Source: Amblyomma americanum (taxonomy: Eukaryota; Arthropoda; Arachnida; Ixodida; Ixodidae). Taken from it: a DNA stretch of 64,000 bases. Positions 17,291 through 27,796 of the stretch are shown here, in pieces. Position numbers and translations under genes: made by a program. Every line of letters begins with the position of its first letter. Within the stretch, counting starts at the first letter, position 1. The DNA lies in NCBI RefSeq assembly GCF_052857255.1, contig NC_135505.1:49165507-49229506 (forward strand), given 5' to 3'. The notes beneath the pieces are model-generated. The model was not told the DNA's origin. It made no database searches and worked only from the letters and a program-made list of their open reading frames with translations.

Positions 17291-20050
17291 CTGAATGCGC
17301 GTAGCATTGTAAATAAGACTACAGAGTTAGAATACTTGCTGCTTTCACAAAGTCCGCATGTTGTAATAATAACAGAAACCTGGTTGAATAACAATATTTC
17401 TTCTGACTGCATTGTTCCTCCGGACTATATAATGTTTAGAAAAGACCGGGACACACGTGGTGGGGGCGTTTGTATCATAGTAAAAAACTCTTTATCTGCA
17501 GTAGTGATGGATTGTAATGTTGCTGAAACAGTTTGGTGCAAGATAAAGTTTTACAATGTTGCTTACATGATTGGAGCTGTGTACCGCGCGCCCTCTGCTT
17601 CACCCGAGTTCTTTGATGAAGTAAACACTTTTTTATGTGCGAATGTGAAAAAGAACACGAGACTAATAATGACTGGCGATTTTAACCTACCACACATAAA
17701 TTGGCAACGCCTATGTTCTGTTGGTCTTGATTCGTCTAACGGAGAGAAACTATTAGAAATTATGTTCGCGTATAACCTAAAACAAATTGTGCAAGAGGAT
17801 ACAAGAATAACGCCCGATTCGCAGTCATTGTTGGACTTGGTGTTCCTGTCAAATAATATAAAAGAACACACCGTTAACGTTGAAGATGGTGTCTCTGACC
17901 ACAAGATGATTATTGTTTCCTTACCGCTTAGAATCAGCGAGTGTTCAAAGCCTTATATCCCTGTGCGCGTTAAGGATTATGAGTGTGCGGACGACACCTC
18001 CATTATTGACTACCTGGAATCTGCCTTTGATGATTTTGAAATTGATTATGATTCCAAAACAGCACAACAGTTGTGGCAGCAATTTAAGAAAATTATACAA
18101 CACTGCGTTGACAGGTATATCCCAACTCGTGTTAAAAAGACGAAGCACCGAAGCCCCTGGATCACCAGGGACATAATTCATATGAAACGTAAAATAAAAA
18201 GACTACGTAAAAAGAAAAATCAACGTATTCATGTTTTGCGACTTCGTGCTGACCTGAAGCAGGCGCTGAAAGAAGCTAAAAAATAGTTTTTCGATGAAAC
18301 GCTTAGCCGCTTCCTCAAAACGTCACCGCAAAAGTTCTGGCGATACTTTAGTGATAGGAACGAGAGAATACAGGAGATTAAGCACGAAAATCAGGTACTG
18401 ACAAAAAAGGAGCATATAGTAGATCATTTTAATCACTTTTGCCAGTCCGTATTCACCGCAACCAAAGATGACATAGACCTTAGTTCAGAACGCTTGTTGC
18501 CTAGCCTAATAAATGACGTCATAATTTCGCAGGAGGGCGTATTTCAGCAGCTCCTCAATTTGGATGTTAAAAAGGCCAATGGACCAGACAACATACCAAC
18601 CCAGTTTCTCCGAAGATATGCAGAGTGGGCCCCACGATACCTTAAACCTATTTTTCAAAAATCCTTGCACACCCATTGTGTACCACAAGATTGGCGCAAT
18701 GCACTAGTAATTCCGGTGTTTAAAGGAGGCAACCGAACTCTTGTAAATAACTACCGCCCAATATCTCTTACATCGATTTCTTGTAAACTTATGGAACATA
18801 TTATAGCGAAGCATATCTTTCATTACCTAGAAACAAGCTGTTTACTTTACCCTCACCAACACGGATTCCGAGCAGGCCTTTCCCCCATTACACAACTTGT
18901 AGAGACAATTCACGATTTGGCAATGCCGATTGATGCGAAGCAGCAAATTGACATAATCGCTGTAGATTTTGCCAAAGCTTTTGACAAGGTGCCACACAAT
19001 AAATTAGTTTTTAAACTGGAAAGAGCTGGAATTATTATGAATATTGTAAAATGGATTAAAGCGTACCTAAGAAATCGTAACCAGGTGGTCAAAATGGATG
19101 GTCATGTGTCCGCCTCACTAGCAGTTCTTTCAGGAGTTCCACAGGGTTCTGTTCTGGGACCGTTGTTTTTTTTTGTGTATATTAATGATATCTCTGCTGT
19201 CATGGAACCAAATGTACGACTGAAGCTATTCGCAGATGACTGTTTAATTTATTCCACAGTTAGAAACACGGAAGACCAGCTTAGAATTAACAAGTCTTTA
19301 CAGGCATTAAGCGAATGGTGCAAAAAATGGAACATGGAAATAAATTATTCGAAATCAACGTACATGCACATTACAACGAAGAAATCTGTTCTTTCGTTCC
19401 CATATTTCATTGGTGACAAGTGTTTGGTAAACGTAACTCAGTTTAAGTATCTAGGAATGACAATACCACAAAATTTAAATTGGGGCACACATATAGAAGA
19501 GGTGTGCTCTAAAGCACACCAGAGGTTATGTTTTTTGAGAAAAAAATTGGAGAATGCTACACAAGATGTAAGACTAATTGCATATAAAGCTTTTGTGAGG
19601 CCAATCCATGAGTATGCGTCAGTAGTATGGAGTCCTAATCAGAATTATTTAAAGGAACAATTAGAAAGAGTTCAGAGGTACGCAGTCCGCTTTATTTGCT
19701 GCCGATATTGAAGGACAGACTCAGTTACAGATATGCTTTCTTCCTGTAACCTGGATTCATTAGAAATACGTAGAGAAGAAAAACGCCTAAATCTACTATT
19801 CCAGATGCTCCAAGGACAGGTAAACGTTCAATAGGAAACATACATACAAGCGCCAGGCAAACGGAGTTCTAGAACAAATCATAGTCGGATAATTCAGCCG
19901 TACTACGCCCATAGTGAAGTTTTCAGAAATTCCTTCTTCCCCCATGTAATTGAAATGTGGAATGACTTGCCAATGAGTGTTGTAGAACAGAATGATCTCC
20001 ATGAATTTGAGCGATCTCTGGATGACCATCTGCTTGAAAGCGCTATTTGA
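17291..20050 (+). pseudogene. LINE-2A ORF2: endonuclease and reverse transcriptase, three stops
   Basis: A single frame of about 920 codons with only three internal stops: TAG 18284, TGA 19709 and TAG 19832; it ends TGA 20048-20050. The endonuclease motifs are LSLNARSIVNK (start), IITETWL, GGGVCIIV, VYRAPSA, TGDFNLPHINW and VSDHKMI. Reverse transcriptase motifs are GPDNIPTQFLRR, NYRPISL, HGFRAGLS, AVDFAKAFDKVPH (motif A Asp), LSGVPQGSVLGPLFF and FADDCLIY. A C-terminal block SFFPHVIEMWNDLP is typical of CR1-like elements. Its first in-frame codons directly follow the ORF1 stop. No ATG is evident at the junction, so initiation may use reinitiation or read-through, or the start is lost. Nicking and target-primed reverse transcription are the family role. 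Confidence 0.9.
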
Positions 20051-20139
20051 TGCTTGAACGAATGTACTGTCTTCTGCTGATGTATTTAGTGATTGTGAAT
20101 AATTCTATTTTCTACGAAGTTTTCATACCCTTCCTGTAA

Positions 20140-20190
20140 GGACCCTCGCTTGAGGGTTAACAGTATTGTTAAATAAATAAATAAATAAAT
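20140..20190 (+). other. LINE-2A 3' hairpin and tail
   Basis: ACCCTCGCTTGAGGGT forms a 6-bp stem with a 4-base loop about 20 bases before the tail TAAATAAATAAATAAATAAAT. Terminal hairpins followed by short tandem repeats are known as recognition signals for the reverse transcriptase in CR1/L2-type LINEs. Confidence 0.65.
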
Positions 20191-20329
20191 ATTAAGCCGC
20201 ATCTAGCACATCCTTATTCCTGATCGAAGCACCGTGACTGGGCCCTACCAGTAGCCGCTCTTTCTCAGCTGCGTCACACGAAGGCGACAGGGCAAATAAT
20301 TCACTTCATAAAAAATTTATCAGAGACTA

Positions 20330-20465
20330 TTCGATGCAAGTGCGCCTTTGAAATACGTTTAGAAAGCGACGACCCTCTTTGGAGGTGTGCCACAAGGAGT
20401 GTGTTATCGGCGCTTTTATTTAACGTCGCTATGGCAGATCTGGTGGCTGACCTACTGTGTGGTCG
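20330..20465 (+). pseudogene. Small LINE reverse transcriptase fragment
   Basis: Across a frameshift, the plus strand reads a GGVPQG motif (about 20378-20400) followed by SALLFNVAMADLVADL. This is the region just before the catalytic YADD in tick LINE reverse transcriptases. No further domains are recognisable after it. Confidence 0.6.
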
Positions 20466-22089
20466 TTGTTATTATTGAGCAACGACCTCAAGCCCAAGTG
20501 TATTTGTACGCGTACTTTCCTGTGAGCTGACGGATAAGTCAAGAAAAAGGCATCAGGGCGGCGTCGATTCCTGGCGTAGCCACCGCGGCGGCGGCGGCGA
20601 CAGAGGAAAGGGTCCGTTTTCCTCGTTGCAGGAAGAAAGTGATCCAGCTCCACATCGCTGGCAAGTCAGTTTTATCGGGGCGCCCACAATGGCTCGGTGC
20701 TAAGCTAGCCAGAAAGCGCCTGGGAAAAACAAAGACCTCATGTACCCTGTCCAGGAAACGGCGACGGCACGACAACCAATCCGTCTTTTCTCACGGGTAG
20801 CTGAAGACAGAACAGGACGACCTGTGGAAGTGGTGACTTTCCAAGAAATGGCGTTCGAAGTGTACCCTCGTCACCATGTGGTCTCAGCGCAGTCTGCTTC
20901 ATCAGGTAGAGAATCACCGTCATTGAAAGAAGTGCCACACAACGGTGGCATCAACACTATCATAGTCGGAAAAGCTGCGAAAGTGCACAAGTCACGCGCC
21001 CTGCGGTGGGTGGCTCCGCAACCTTCTACAATTCACCCGCTGATTGGGCTGTCCTTAATTTAATTCATTTCCCCACCTGGGGAAATGAAGATACCAGACT
21101 TTATTTAAACGGTCGGACGGGTGTGTAGTGTATGCTTACTTCTCGTCTTTTCTAAGGTGCTCTCATGAGCGGAACTTTACGTTTTTAAATCGTGTAGAAT
21201 AAACATTGCAGTCTCCTTTAGCCCCCTCGGCTCTCGCTGACCCGTCTCCGGTCAAGTCGTTTGTGTTCCGAGCCCGTCGACGAGCATCGGCCGCAACACC
21301 GTACACCGCTGCTAATGTCGACACATTCTAAAGGCATCTGTGTCTGGATATCAGGTTATGAGCACAAGTCACTAGATGTGACCGCACAGAGCGCACTCTC
21401 TGCCAAACAGAGCCATTTCACCAGGTTCGGGCTTCCGCTGACAGCAGAAAAGCCCTGAGTGAGACGTCGGTACACGTGATGAGGCCTGCGAACGGAAGGA
21501 GGCCAGATTCGTCAAACAAGCCATGCGAGGTTCCTGGGCGTCATCCTTCACTAACGTCTGACGTAGAAGCGCGGTGGACAACAGATCGTTTTCTCCTCAC
21601 TGCCGAAGCTAAATGTGCTGAAACGTTTGGCAGGTACGATGTGAGGCACTGGTACTTCAACATTGTTTAAGCTATAATTAGCTGTTGGCAATATGATAAT
21701 TCGTTACTCATTGCCATTTATGTTGCCTTCAAAGAGCAAGATCGACTTAACAGAAGGCCTGAAAACTACGCTGAGAGTTCCACGTCAGGCTGCTTCCAGC
21801 AAGGTTTTAGAACAAGCCTGTAGCCTTCAGCTGGGTCTTAACTCCTCCGAAAGACTTTTTGCACGAATAGTCTGCCTAGGAGAGAGACGGACAGCTCAAG
21901 TCTCGACCATGGGCTAAGAAGCAAAGCCACTTCTTTGGTGCCCTTCACGCACTCCGAACTGCAGGATGCTTTTCCACCGGAAACAAACTTCAGCAGGACC
22001 CGGAGCATTTTTGTGATGACATTCATCACCGCCTAGACATATCATACCTACGTTCGGAACGATGCCTGCTGCTTACCACCTTTCATTGA
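20466..22089. other. No gene recognised; contains one strong hairpin
   Basis: A 107-codon frame at 20740-21063 (no recognisable motif) ends just before a perfect hairpin at 21064-21089. Near 21199 there is an AATAAA, and downstream GC-rich sequence with short repeats resembles the end of an LTR, but no partner copy is present in the window. I cannot support a gene. Confidence 0.4.
21064..21089. other. Perfect 11-bp stem hairpin
   Basis: TTCATTTCCCC then ACCT then GGGGAAATGAA. An 11-bp perfect stem with a 4-base loop. Confidence 0.9.
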
Positions 22090-22818
22090 CCCGCCGCGGT
22101 AGCTCAGTGGTTATGGCGCTCGGCTGCTGCTCGGCTGCAGCCAAAGTAGCGAAGGGGGTAATAATTTTTAGAACAAGTCCCCGGCAGGCCGGGCGTATTT
22201 AGCGCAGGGCCCTATCTTATGCGTTTTTTTGCGCGTTAACTCTTTTTTATTTATGGCCTAAATCGGCACTGCGTCTTATTGCGCCTGCCATGACGAAGGG
22301 GCGGTGAGCCATCACTGCATCAGAATTATCGTGGGTGTTTCAGAAGAAAAATTGAAGGATTCAGGTCAAATACTAGATAATGACATCTCTGGAAGGAGAA
22401 CTAAGTAAGGAGGCTTATAATGTTGTCTGCGAAATATTATGTAGGGCTTTCGACTATAACTTATTCTTTGAACAATTTTCGCCGCATTCGCGGATTACCA
22501 GTACGCAGCGGCAATTTTTAAGTAAGGTTATGAACCACAGCTACCAAGGTTTTTTTTTTAGGGCTTTGAAACTAGGCGAGGGGAAACTAAATATACCTAT
22601 TAGAAAACCTCTGGCTGTATGCAGACGTCATGGCTCCGGGCCAAGAAACTTGCCTCTAGAATTTCGCCTCCATTGAAATTCTAGAGGCCCGTGTACTGTG
22701 CGATGTCAGCGCACGTTAACGAACCCCAGGTGATCGAAATTTCCGAAGCTCTTCTCTACGGCGTATCTCATAACCTTAGTCGATTTGGGACGTTAAATCT
22801 CCATACACCATAAACCAA
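22090..22818 (+). repeat. Rearranged tick SINE: head and body separated, with an inverted junction
   Basis: 22090-22130 is the SINE head (CCGCCGCGGTAGCTCAGTGG then TTATGGCGCTCGG), lacking the B-box. The body resumes at about 22675 (GAAATTCTAGAGGCCCGTGT, then GCACGTTAACGAACCCCAG) and ends CATACACCATAAACCAAACC near 22818. The 540 bases between are unrelated, AT-richer sequence. Just before the body a stretch of the SINE middle lies in inverted orientation (22652-22665), forming a 14-bp palindromic arm with 22675-22688. Confidence 0.75.
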
Positions 22819-23229
22819 ACCTTTGCTTACTGAATATCTCAACAGCGTTAAGGGGTCCTCGTGCAAGTTTATACTGGTGGCTCCGTGAGAAGAAATGAGA
22901 AGCCATGGTGAACCACATTTCGAGTGTGTGGCCTCGATGTATCTGCTGCTTGGTATATCGGTCGCTAATATATAAATTCCGCTTCGCATTTTGACTTCGG
23001 TCTTGGTGACCTCAGTGGCTTCGCTGCAAAACTTCTTCTGCAGGTTCAGCAAATATCACGCGGCTTGCATGGGAGTGCCGGCACGAACTGACAGCGCTCG
23101 GATTTACATGGACTTATGGGGGGAAGCTTGGAAGTATTTATTGAGTAAAATTTCGCCCGAAAATGGAACTCGTTCTCCAGTAGCAGCAGCAACAAACGTG
23201 TTAAGCGGTTGGCGAAGTGAGAAAGAGAA
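22819..23229. other. No recognisable gene
   Basis: Only short frames; no repeat or motif that I can support. Confidence 0.45.
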
Positions 23230-23261
23230 ATAGAGCGAGAGACAAAACGTTTATAAATCGC

Positions 23262-23504
23262 TCACAGAGTCTTGGGAGTCTTCGTGGGTGGGTTGCCTAG
23301 ACCAAGACTTCGGCGGCGGCTGCGGCAGCTTGGGCCCGTTTGACAGCTGAGAGCTGATCTCCTGGTTCCCGGATGGACAGCGGTGCCTCCCCCTTTTCCG
23401 GCGTGGCGCTGTGTATGACGGGGACTGCAAGGTTGTGTTGGCATGCCCATGTGGTGTGGTATAGCGTGGCTGTCTATCCGCAACATGGGCATGCTGGCCT
23501 TCAT
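23262..23504 (-). pseudogene. LINE-C C-terminal tail
   Basis: In one minus frame the sequence resembles the 'C..C...l.HlvW.C' zinc-type tail followed by an alanine-rich end (AQAAAAAEVLV) seen at the C-terminus of tick RNase H LINEs. Frames are mixed; the longest frame here is a shadow. Confidence 0.5.
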
Positions 23505-23552
23505 GCAGTGGGTTGTTTAGAATAAATAATCCTGTTTAGAAAAAAATCTTGT

Positions 23553-23801
23553 TTAGAAAAAATAAGCATGGATATGTCTTTGTTTGTAGCCATTACCAAC
23601 TTGGAGTCCGCTCATTGGGGAGTTGACTATGGGGCGGCAATAGATACTCCTTAGTCCCCTAAGGTTCTTTATTATGTCGCCGTACGTCTGGGTAACGGGC
23701 TCGTGTTCTAACGCATCAGCCGTCGCTTGGTTAGTATGTCCTCGTGCCATGGCACCCGCCGCATGGTCCCTGGCCAGGCCGGTGTGTCTCGGGGCCCACA
23801 T
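23553..23801 (-). pseudogene. LINE-C RNase H C-terminal motif
   Basis: The segment begins WAPRHTGLARDHAAGAMARG, the counterpart of 'WvPGHsGl.gNe.AD..Arg', the last conserved block of LINE RNase H domains. The final catalytic Asp position is altered. 'TYGDIIKNLR' follows. Confidence 0.65.
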
Positions 23802-24179
23802 GACAGAATGTTTTTCTACGCTTGAGCCACCTTGCCTTAGAGCGCGGGCAGCATACTTGCCAATTCTGCCTCGCAGGAAATACCGACAGGTATCCTGTGA
23901 ATCCGAGATAATTACCAGGGATTCGCCTGTGCTGTTGCCTTGGGCGACTGCGAGAGCAGTCGCAGTCTCGTTCGCTTTAGTAGAAGTCCAATCTCTTACG
24001 ATGGTGCATAGCTAGCTCCTGGTGAGCTCAGTCGATTGCCGCTGCCACCATGGCTCTGTGTCTTGGGTAGCTGGCTGCGTCTACAAAGACGGATTTTTTT
24101 TCTGCCAGCGGTCCGCTGTTCTATTGCCCGGGCCCTTGCCCCCCTCCTGCCTCGGTGCAGTTGTGGGCGCAGGTCAATC

Positions 24180-24422
24180 TTATGTCATCCGGTACGTCTT
24201 CCGTCTCTTGCATCTGCTCTTGAATCTGCCAGGGTAGCCTAGTCGTCTGAGTAAGGCCCTCCCCGTGGTCATATGTAAATGTGGTTCTTTCTGACCAATA
24301 AGGAGTGCTCTTTGATGCTCTAGGTAAGTGTTGGAAACTCCGAGGACCCACAATTTAAGCGTAGACATTCTCAGAGGTAAATCCAGCGCCGTCTTATATG
24401 CCTTCTGCAGCATAGCCTCCAC
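24180..24422 (-). pseudogene. LINE-C reverse transcriptase thumb/connection fragment
   Basis: Reads LQKAYKTALDLPLRMSTLKL and then LGVSNTYLEHQRAL, the 'lrka.ktaLgLp..tst..LlaLGv.nt..El.eah' block that follows the polymerase domain in RNase H LINEs. Confidence 0.6.
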
Positions 24423-24663
24423 CTGCTCGACGTCTCAACATTTCAGAATGTAAGGATTTGTGTAGTAGGCTGTGTGTGGCTCTACCTACAACCAGAGCTC
24501 GTATCAGTCTGACCATGTCCTCCTCATTGAAACCTCGTATTCAGTTGGCTACTCGGATGATTATCCGACTCACTTGGGCTATATGTTGAGTAGGAGAGGA
24601 ATCTGACCTTGTGTTCTACTCTGTGGTTGGATTGTGGCTAGATGCCCAGGATCCGCTGTGTTC

Positions 24664-24990
24664 CTACTTCAGGAATCTCCTGCCCTCAAGATGAATGTTG
24701 TGCCGGACATTCTTGTCGTATCTACATGAGGGGATGCCTATAACTTCTGACTTTTCTGGTGAGCAGGAGAGACCGCATTCCGTGGCGTATTGGCTAAGGG
24801 AGATCACGGCTTCTTGTAGTTGGTCGTTCTTTGAAGCAAAAAACTTCACTACGCCAGCTTTTAGAGCCGCAAGCGGGCCGCAAGTTTGACCTTGAATGTA
24901 GCTAGAGGTCATGGCTGCCGCAAGTGTCACCTTGAATGTATACGTAGATGTCAAAATAAGAGCATAACTGACGGTAGTAAGGTTCGACAC
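24664..24990 (-). pseudogene. LINE-C reverse transcriptase post-catalytic fragment
   Basis: Contains LQEAVISLSQYATECGLSCS and then PEKSEVIGI, the helix and 'l..s..KSe.i' block just after the catalytic YADD in this class of LINE. The YADD itself lies in, or was lost with, the SINE-rich interval upstream (25.0-26.4 kb). Confidence 0.65.
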
Positions 24991-25105
24991 ATGACGTCAG
25001 CTACAGCTGCGACTCCAGCGGTTGTTACACCGACTATCTAGACTTTGACCTTTGATTTAACCTTGATCTCCGGTCAAGCGGGAAAGCGTCTGCCGGCATC
25101 GCATA

Positions 25106-25424
25106 ATAATAATAATAATAATTGGTTTTTGGGGGAAAGGAAATGGCGCAGTATCTGTCTCATATATCGTTGGACACCTGAACCGCGCCGTAAAGGAAGG
25201 GTAAAGGAGGGAGTGAAAGAAGAAAGGAAGAGAGAGGTGCCGTAGTGGAGGGCTCCGGAATAATTTCGACCACCTGGAGATCTTTAACGTGCACTGACAT
25301 CGCACAGCACACGGGCGCCTTAGCGTTTTTTCTCCATAAAAACGCAGCCCCCGCGGTCGGGTTCGAACCCGGGAACTCCGGATCAGTAGTCGAGCGCCCT
25401 AACCACTGAGCCACCGCGGCGGGG
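25106..25424 (-). repeat. Full-length tick SINE with 11-bp target duplication
   Basis: On the minus strand: head CCGCCGCGGTGGCTCAGTGG, then TTAGGGCGCTCGAC, B-box GGGTTCGAACCC, and body GCGCCCGTGTGCTGTGCGAT and GCACGTTAAAGATCTCCAG. It has a pyrimidine-rich stretch, then GCGCGGTTCAGGTGTCCAAC and a (TTA)n tail. It is flanked by GGCATCGCATA at 25095-25105 and 25425-25435, an exact 11-bp target duplication. Both polymerase III boxes are intact, so this is a relatively recent copy. Confidence 0.95.
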
Positions 25425-25450
25425 GGCATCGCATACGCAGGTCATGAAAG

Positions 25451-25692
25451 TGGATTCTCCAAAAAACGCTAAGGCGCCCGTGTGCTGTGCGATGCCAGTG
25501 CACGTTAAAGATCCCCAGGTGGTCGAAATTATACCGGAGCCCTCCACTACGGCACCTATTCTTCCTTTCTTTCACTCCCTCCTTTATCCCTTCCCTTACG
25601 GCGCGGTTCAGGTGTCCAAAAATATATGAGACAGATACTGCGCCATTTCCTTTCCCCCCCAAAAAACCAATTATTATTATTATTATTATTAA
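25451..25692 (+). repeat. 5'-truncated tick SINE, plus strand, head-to-head with its neighbour
   Basis: Lacks the tRNA head; starts near AAAAAACGCTAAGGCGCCCG and continues through GCACGTTAAAGATCCCCAG to a (TTA)n tail. It is nearly the reverse complement of the neighbouring SINE's body, so 25106-25692 is a large inverted repeat. Confidence 0.95.
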
Positions 25693-25765
25693 TAAACGCC
25701 GATGCACTTTGATGTGTTCAGGGGAACGCTAGGTGTGATCGATGGGACGCCTGCCACGGAGACCG

Positions 25766-26145
25766 ACACCCGAACCGCGCCCGTAAGCGAAGCAAAATGA
25801 AATGAAAATTGGTTTTAAGGAAAGGAAATTACTCCTGTCTCCCATATCTCGGTGGACACCCGAATCTCGACTCTAAGGGAAGGAGAATGAAATAAAGTTG
25901 GTTTGAGGAAATGGCAGTGATGCCTGGGTCACATATCTCGATGGGCACAAGAACCGCACCGTAAGGGAAGGAAACTGAAATTAAAGTTGGTTTTAAGGAA
26001 AGGAAGTTACGCCCGTCTCACATTACTCGATGGACACCCAAATCGCACCGTAAGCGAAGGAGAATGAAAGTTGTTTTTAAGAAAAGGAAATGACGCCTGT
26101 CTCACATTGCGCCATTTCCTCTCCTAAAAAAAACCAATTTTTCAA
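25766..26145. repeat. Tandem array derived from the SINE tail (about 89-bp units)
   Basis: Three complete and two partial units of the form 'GTTGGTTTTAAGGAAAGGAAATGACGCCTGTCTCACAT ATCTCGGTGGACACCCGAACCGCACCGTAAGGGAAGGA' (units start about 25802, 25890, 25979 and 26063). This is the reverse complement of the SINE 3' region. The array ends with an inverted stub GCGCCATTTCCTCTCC (about 26107-26122). Related units lie at 60760-60905. Confidence 0.85.
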
Positions 26146-26432
26146 TTTGACTTTCTAAAATTATCTGCAGGGTTTCCGCGTCGTTTGGAACCAAATGTGG
26201 AACCGGATCTCCGCATACAACGGGCAATAATACAGTTTTAATTATCACCGAAGCTATATTTTATACTGTCCTGTGTGAGCGCCTTTAATGTGGTTGCGAA
26301 GAAAGCAAGATATTTAACAAATAAAAAAAATGCCTGCTACTGTGTGTGTGTCAGTATGGCTATCTATGGACACCGCCAGTCGCTGACCACAAACGTAGCC
26401 AGAGACATGCGGCTTTTCGCTTTCGACCAGGG
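26146..26432. other. No recognisable gene
   Basis: AT-rich, between the SINE-derived array and the next LINE-C fragment. Nothing supported. Confidence 0.4.
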
Positions 26433-26759
26433 TTAACCAGAGCTAAGCCACCAGCAATTTTTTTCCCCAAGGGATCCCTCGTTTGACCACATCGGGATAC
26501 CGTCTACATGCATGGCATTGCTGTTGCCTTTGATGCAGTCGAGTCTTTCAGGCTGGCCTGACCCAGCTTTGTTGAAGGGGCAAGAGGCGATCACTGAGCC
26601 TTGCGGGGTGCATTTATTAGGAATTGCCAGCTTCTCCGACCTCAGTTTTCCTACTTCGTTGGTTGCTGACCGATCCGTTCGGAAGGCTCTAACGTAATCG
26701 TGTATCTTCTTGCCGCTGGCTAGTCGACTTAGCCCCGTCAAGACTGGGTCATAGTTCAC
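26433..26759 (-). pseudogene. LINE-C reverse transcriptase PQG-motif fragment
   Basis: Reads FRTDRSATNEVGKLRSE, then PNKCTPQGSVIASCPFNKA. It is the 'G.P.GsviSPlLFN.a' block with Gly replaced by Cys. It is preceded by 'l.sGkkIhdYVraF'. Confidence 0.7.
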
Positions 26760-27249
26760 GTTGCCAAAAGATCCTTTAAGGTATATGACAAAGAAGATAT
26801 TCTCCGCAAGCTTGGTTGTGTTAAAGCTTCTTTTTTAAGTACTAGGAGGATGTCTTGCGTCTACAGGTGTGGTCGGAATCCGAGCATGGTTTTGGACAGA
26901 AGGTCATTTTCCGCCAGGTAATTCTGGAGTGTGATTAGCACGACCCCTTCGTAGAACTTCCGTACACATTATGCCAGGGTGACCGGTTTGCGGTTTTTCG
27001 CCGGCGTAGGGGTCATTATAATGACCGCATGCCTCCACTTCCGGGTTAGCGTCCCTGCTTCCCAATGTTCGTTTACATACTTGGTTAAGGTGGTGATCTG
27101 CTTACGTCCCAGGCTTCGGATGACTCATTACCACTGCGCTCCCCTCCTTGTGCCATGTTTTTGTTGCCGTGCTCACTACGGCGTAGACCTCTTCTCGAGT
27201 GATTGCTCTATCTAGCTCAAAGTTTTTCGGGCCTTGCTATTATGCTCTA

Positions 27250-27796
27250 CTACCAGGCTAGCTGGTCGCTCCGATGTACCAGTGTAAACTTGCGCAGAAG
27301 GGCTGCATCGTCACCCTGGGATGCGTGGGTGATGCGATGCAAGGTGTCTCTGTTTTCAGACTTGTACTTAGTAGGATCAACCATCTGCCTAAGCAGGCCC
27401 TTGGCGTTGGCCATGCCCACTGTTCCCCGCAATGAGTTGCACAGCTGGTCCCAGTTATCCATGACCAGCGTTATTGCGTATTGTATATCCAGAGCTGAGA
27501 GCTGGGCTGCATGTATCCAAAGTCGCCTTTTGTACTTCTGCGTTTCCCATCTCTTGATTAGGCTCCTACGGGCCTACCAGAGGTCCAATAGACGGCTCTT
27601 TATTTCTGTAAATGTCTCCTTTCCTTTCCAAGACTTCGGAGTTGGAGTCTCTCGCTTTCCGTAACATGCGACTACGTTCCTCGATAGTGTTCATCGAATT
27701 CTGGGGGCGCGGTTTCCTGAATGCTTTCCAGTCCCTTAGCCTGGCCTTGCCTATCTTCTCATTGCCGCCGTAGCCAGCGTTACAGAGATGATTCAA
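27250..27796 (-). pseudogene. LINE-C endonuclease-reverse transcriptase linker
   Basis: Two broken frames. One (27566-27796) has DWKAFRKPRPQ, the 'dW..fR..r' block at the endonuclease end. The other (27250-27462) has NWDQLCNSLRGTVGMANAKG and then LRQMVDPTKYKS, the linker block typical of tick RNase H LINEs. Confidence 0.65.

Larger units (their letters stand above)
15890..20190 (+). mobile_element. LINE-2A: nearly full-length CR1-like LINE with a 2A peptide
   Basis: ORF1 (to 17288) and ORF2 (17291-20050) follow each other, then a short 3' region with a hairpin and a (TAAA)n-type tail (20168-20190). ORF2 has an apurinic-type endonuclease, a reverse transcriptase and a CR1-like C-terminal block (SFFPHVIEMWNDLP). 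Only three in-frame stops interrupt about 900 codons and ORF1 is open, so this copy is younger than the other LINEs here. The 5' border is approximate. Placement near CR1/Jockey-type LINEs is from motif style, not from a tree. Confidence 0.85.

Noticed and set aside
25375..25424. tRNA gene
   Set aside because: A-box and B-box are the head of the SINE; no cloverleaf or CCA-adjacent end, and the element continues into the SINE body.
25766..26145. CRISPR-like array
   Set aside because: Repeats are about 89 bp, contiguous without spacers, and match the SINE tail; eukaryotic context.
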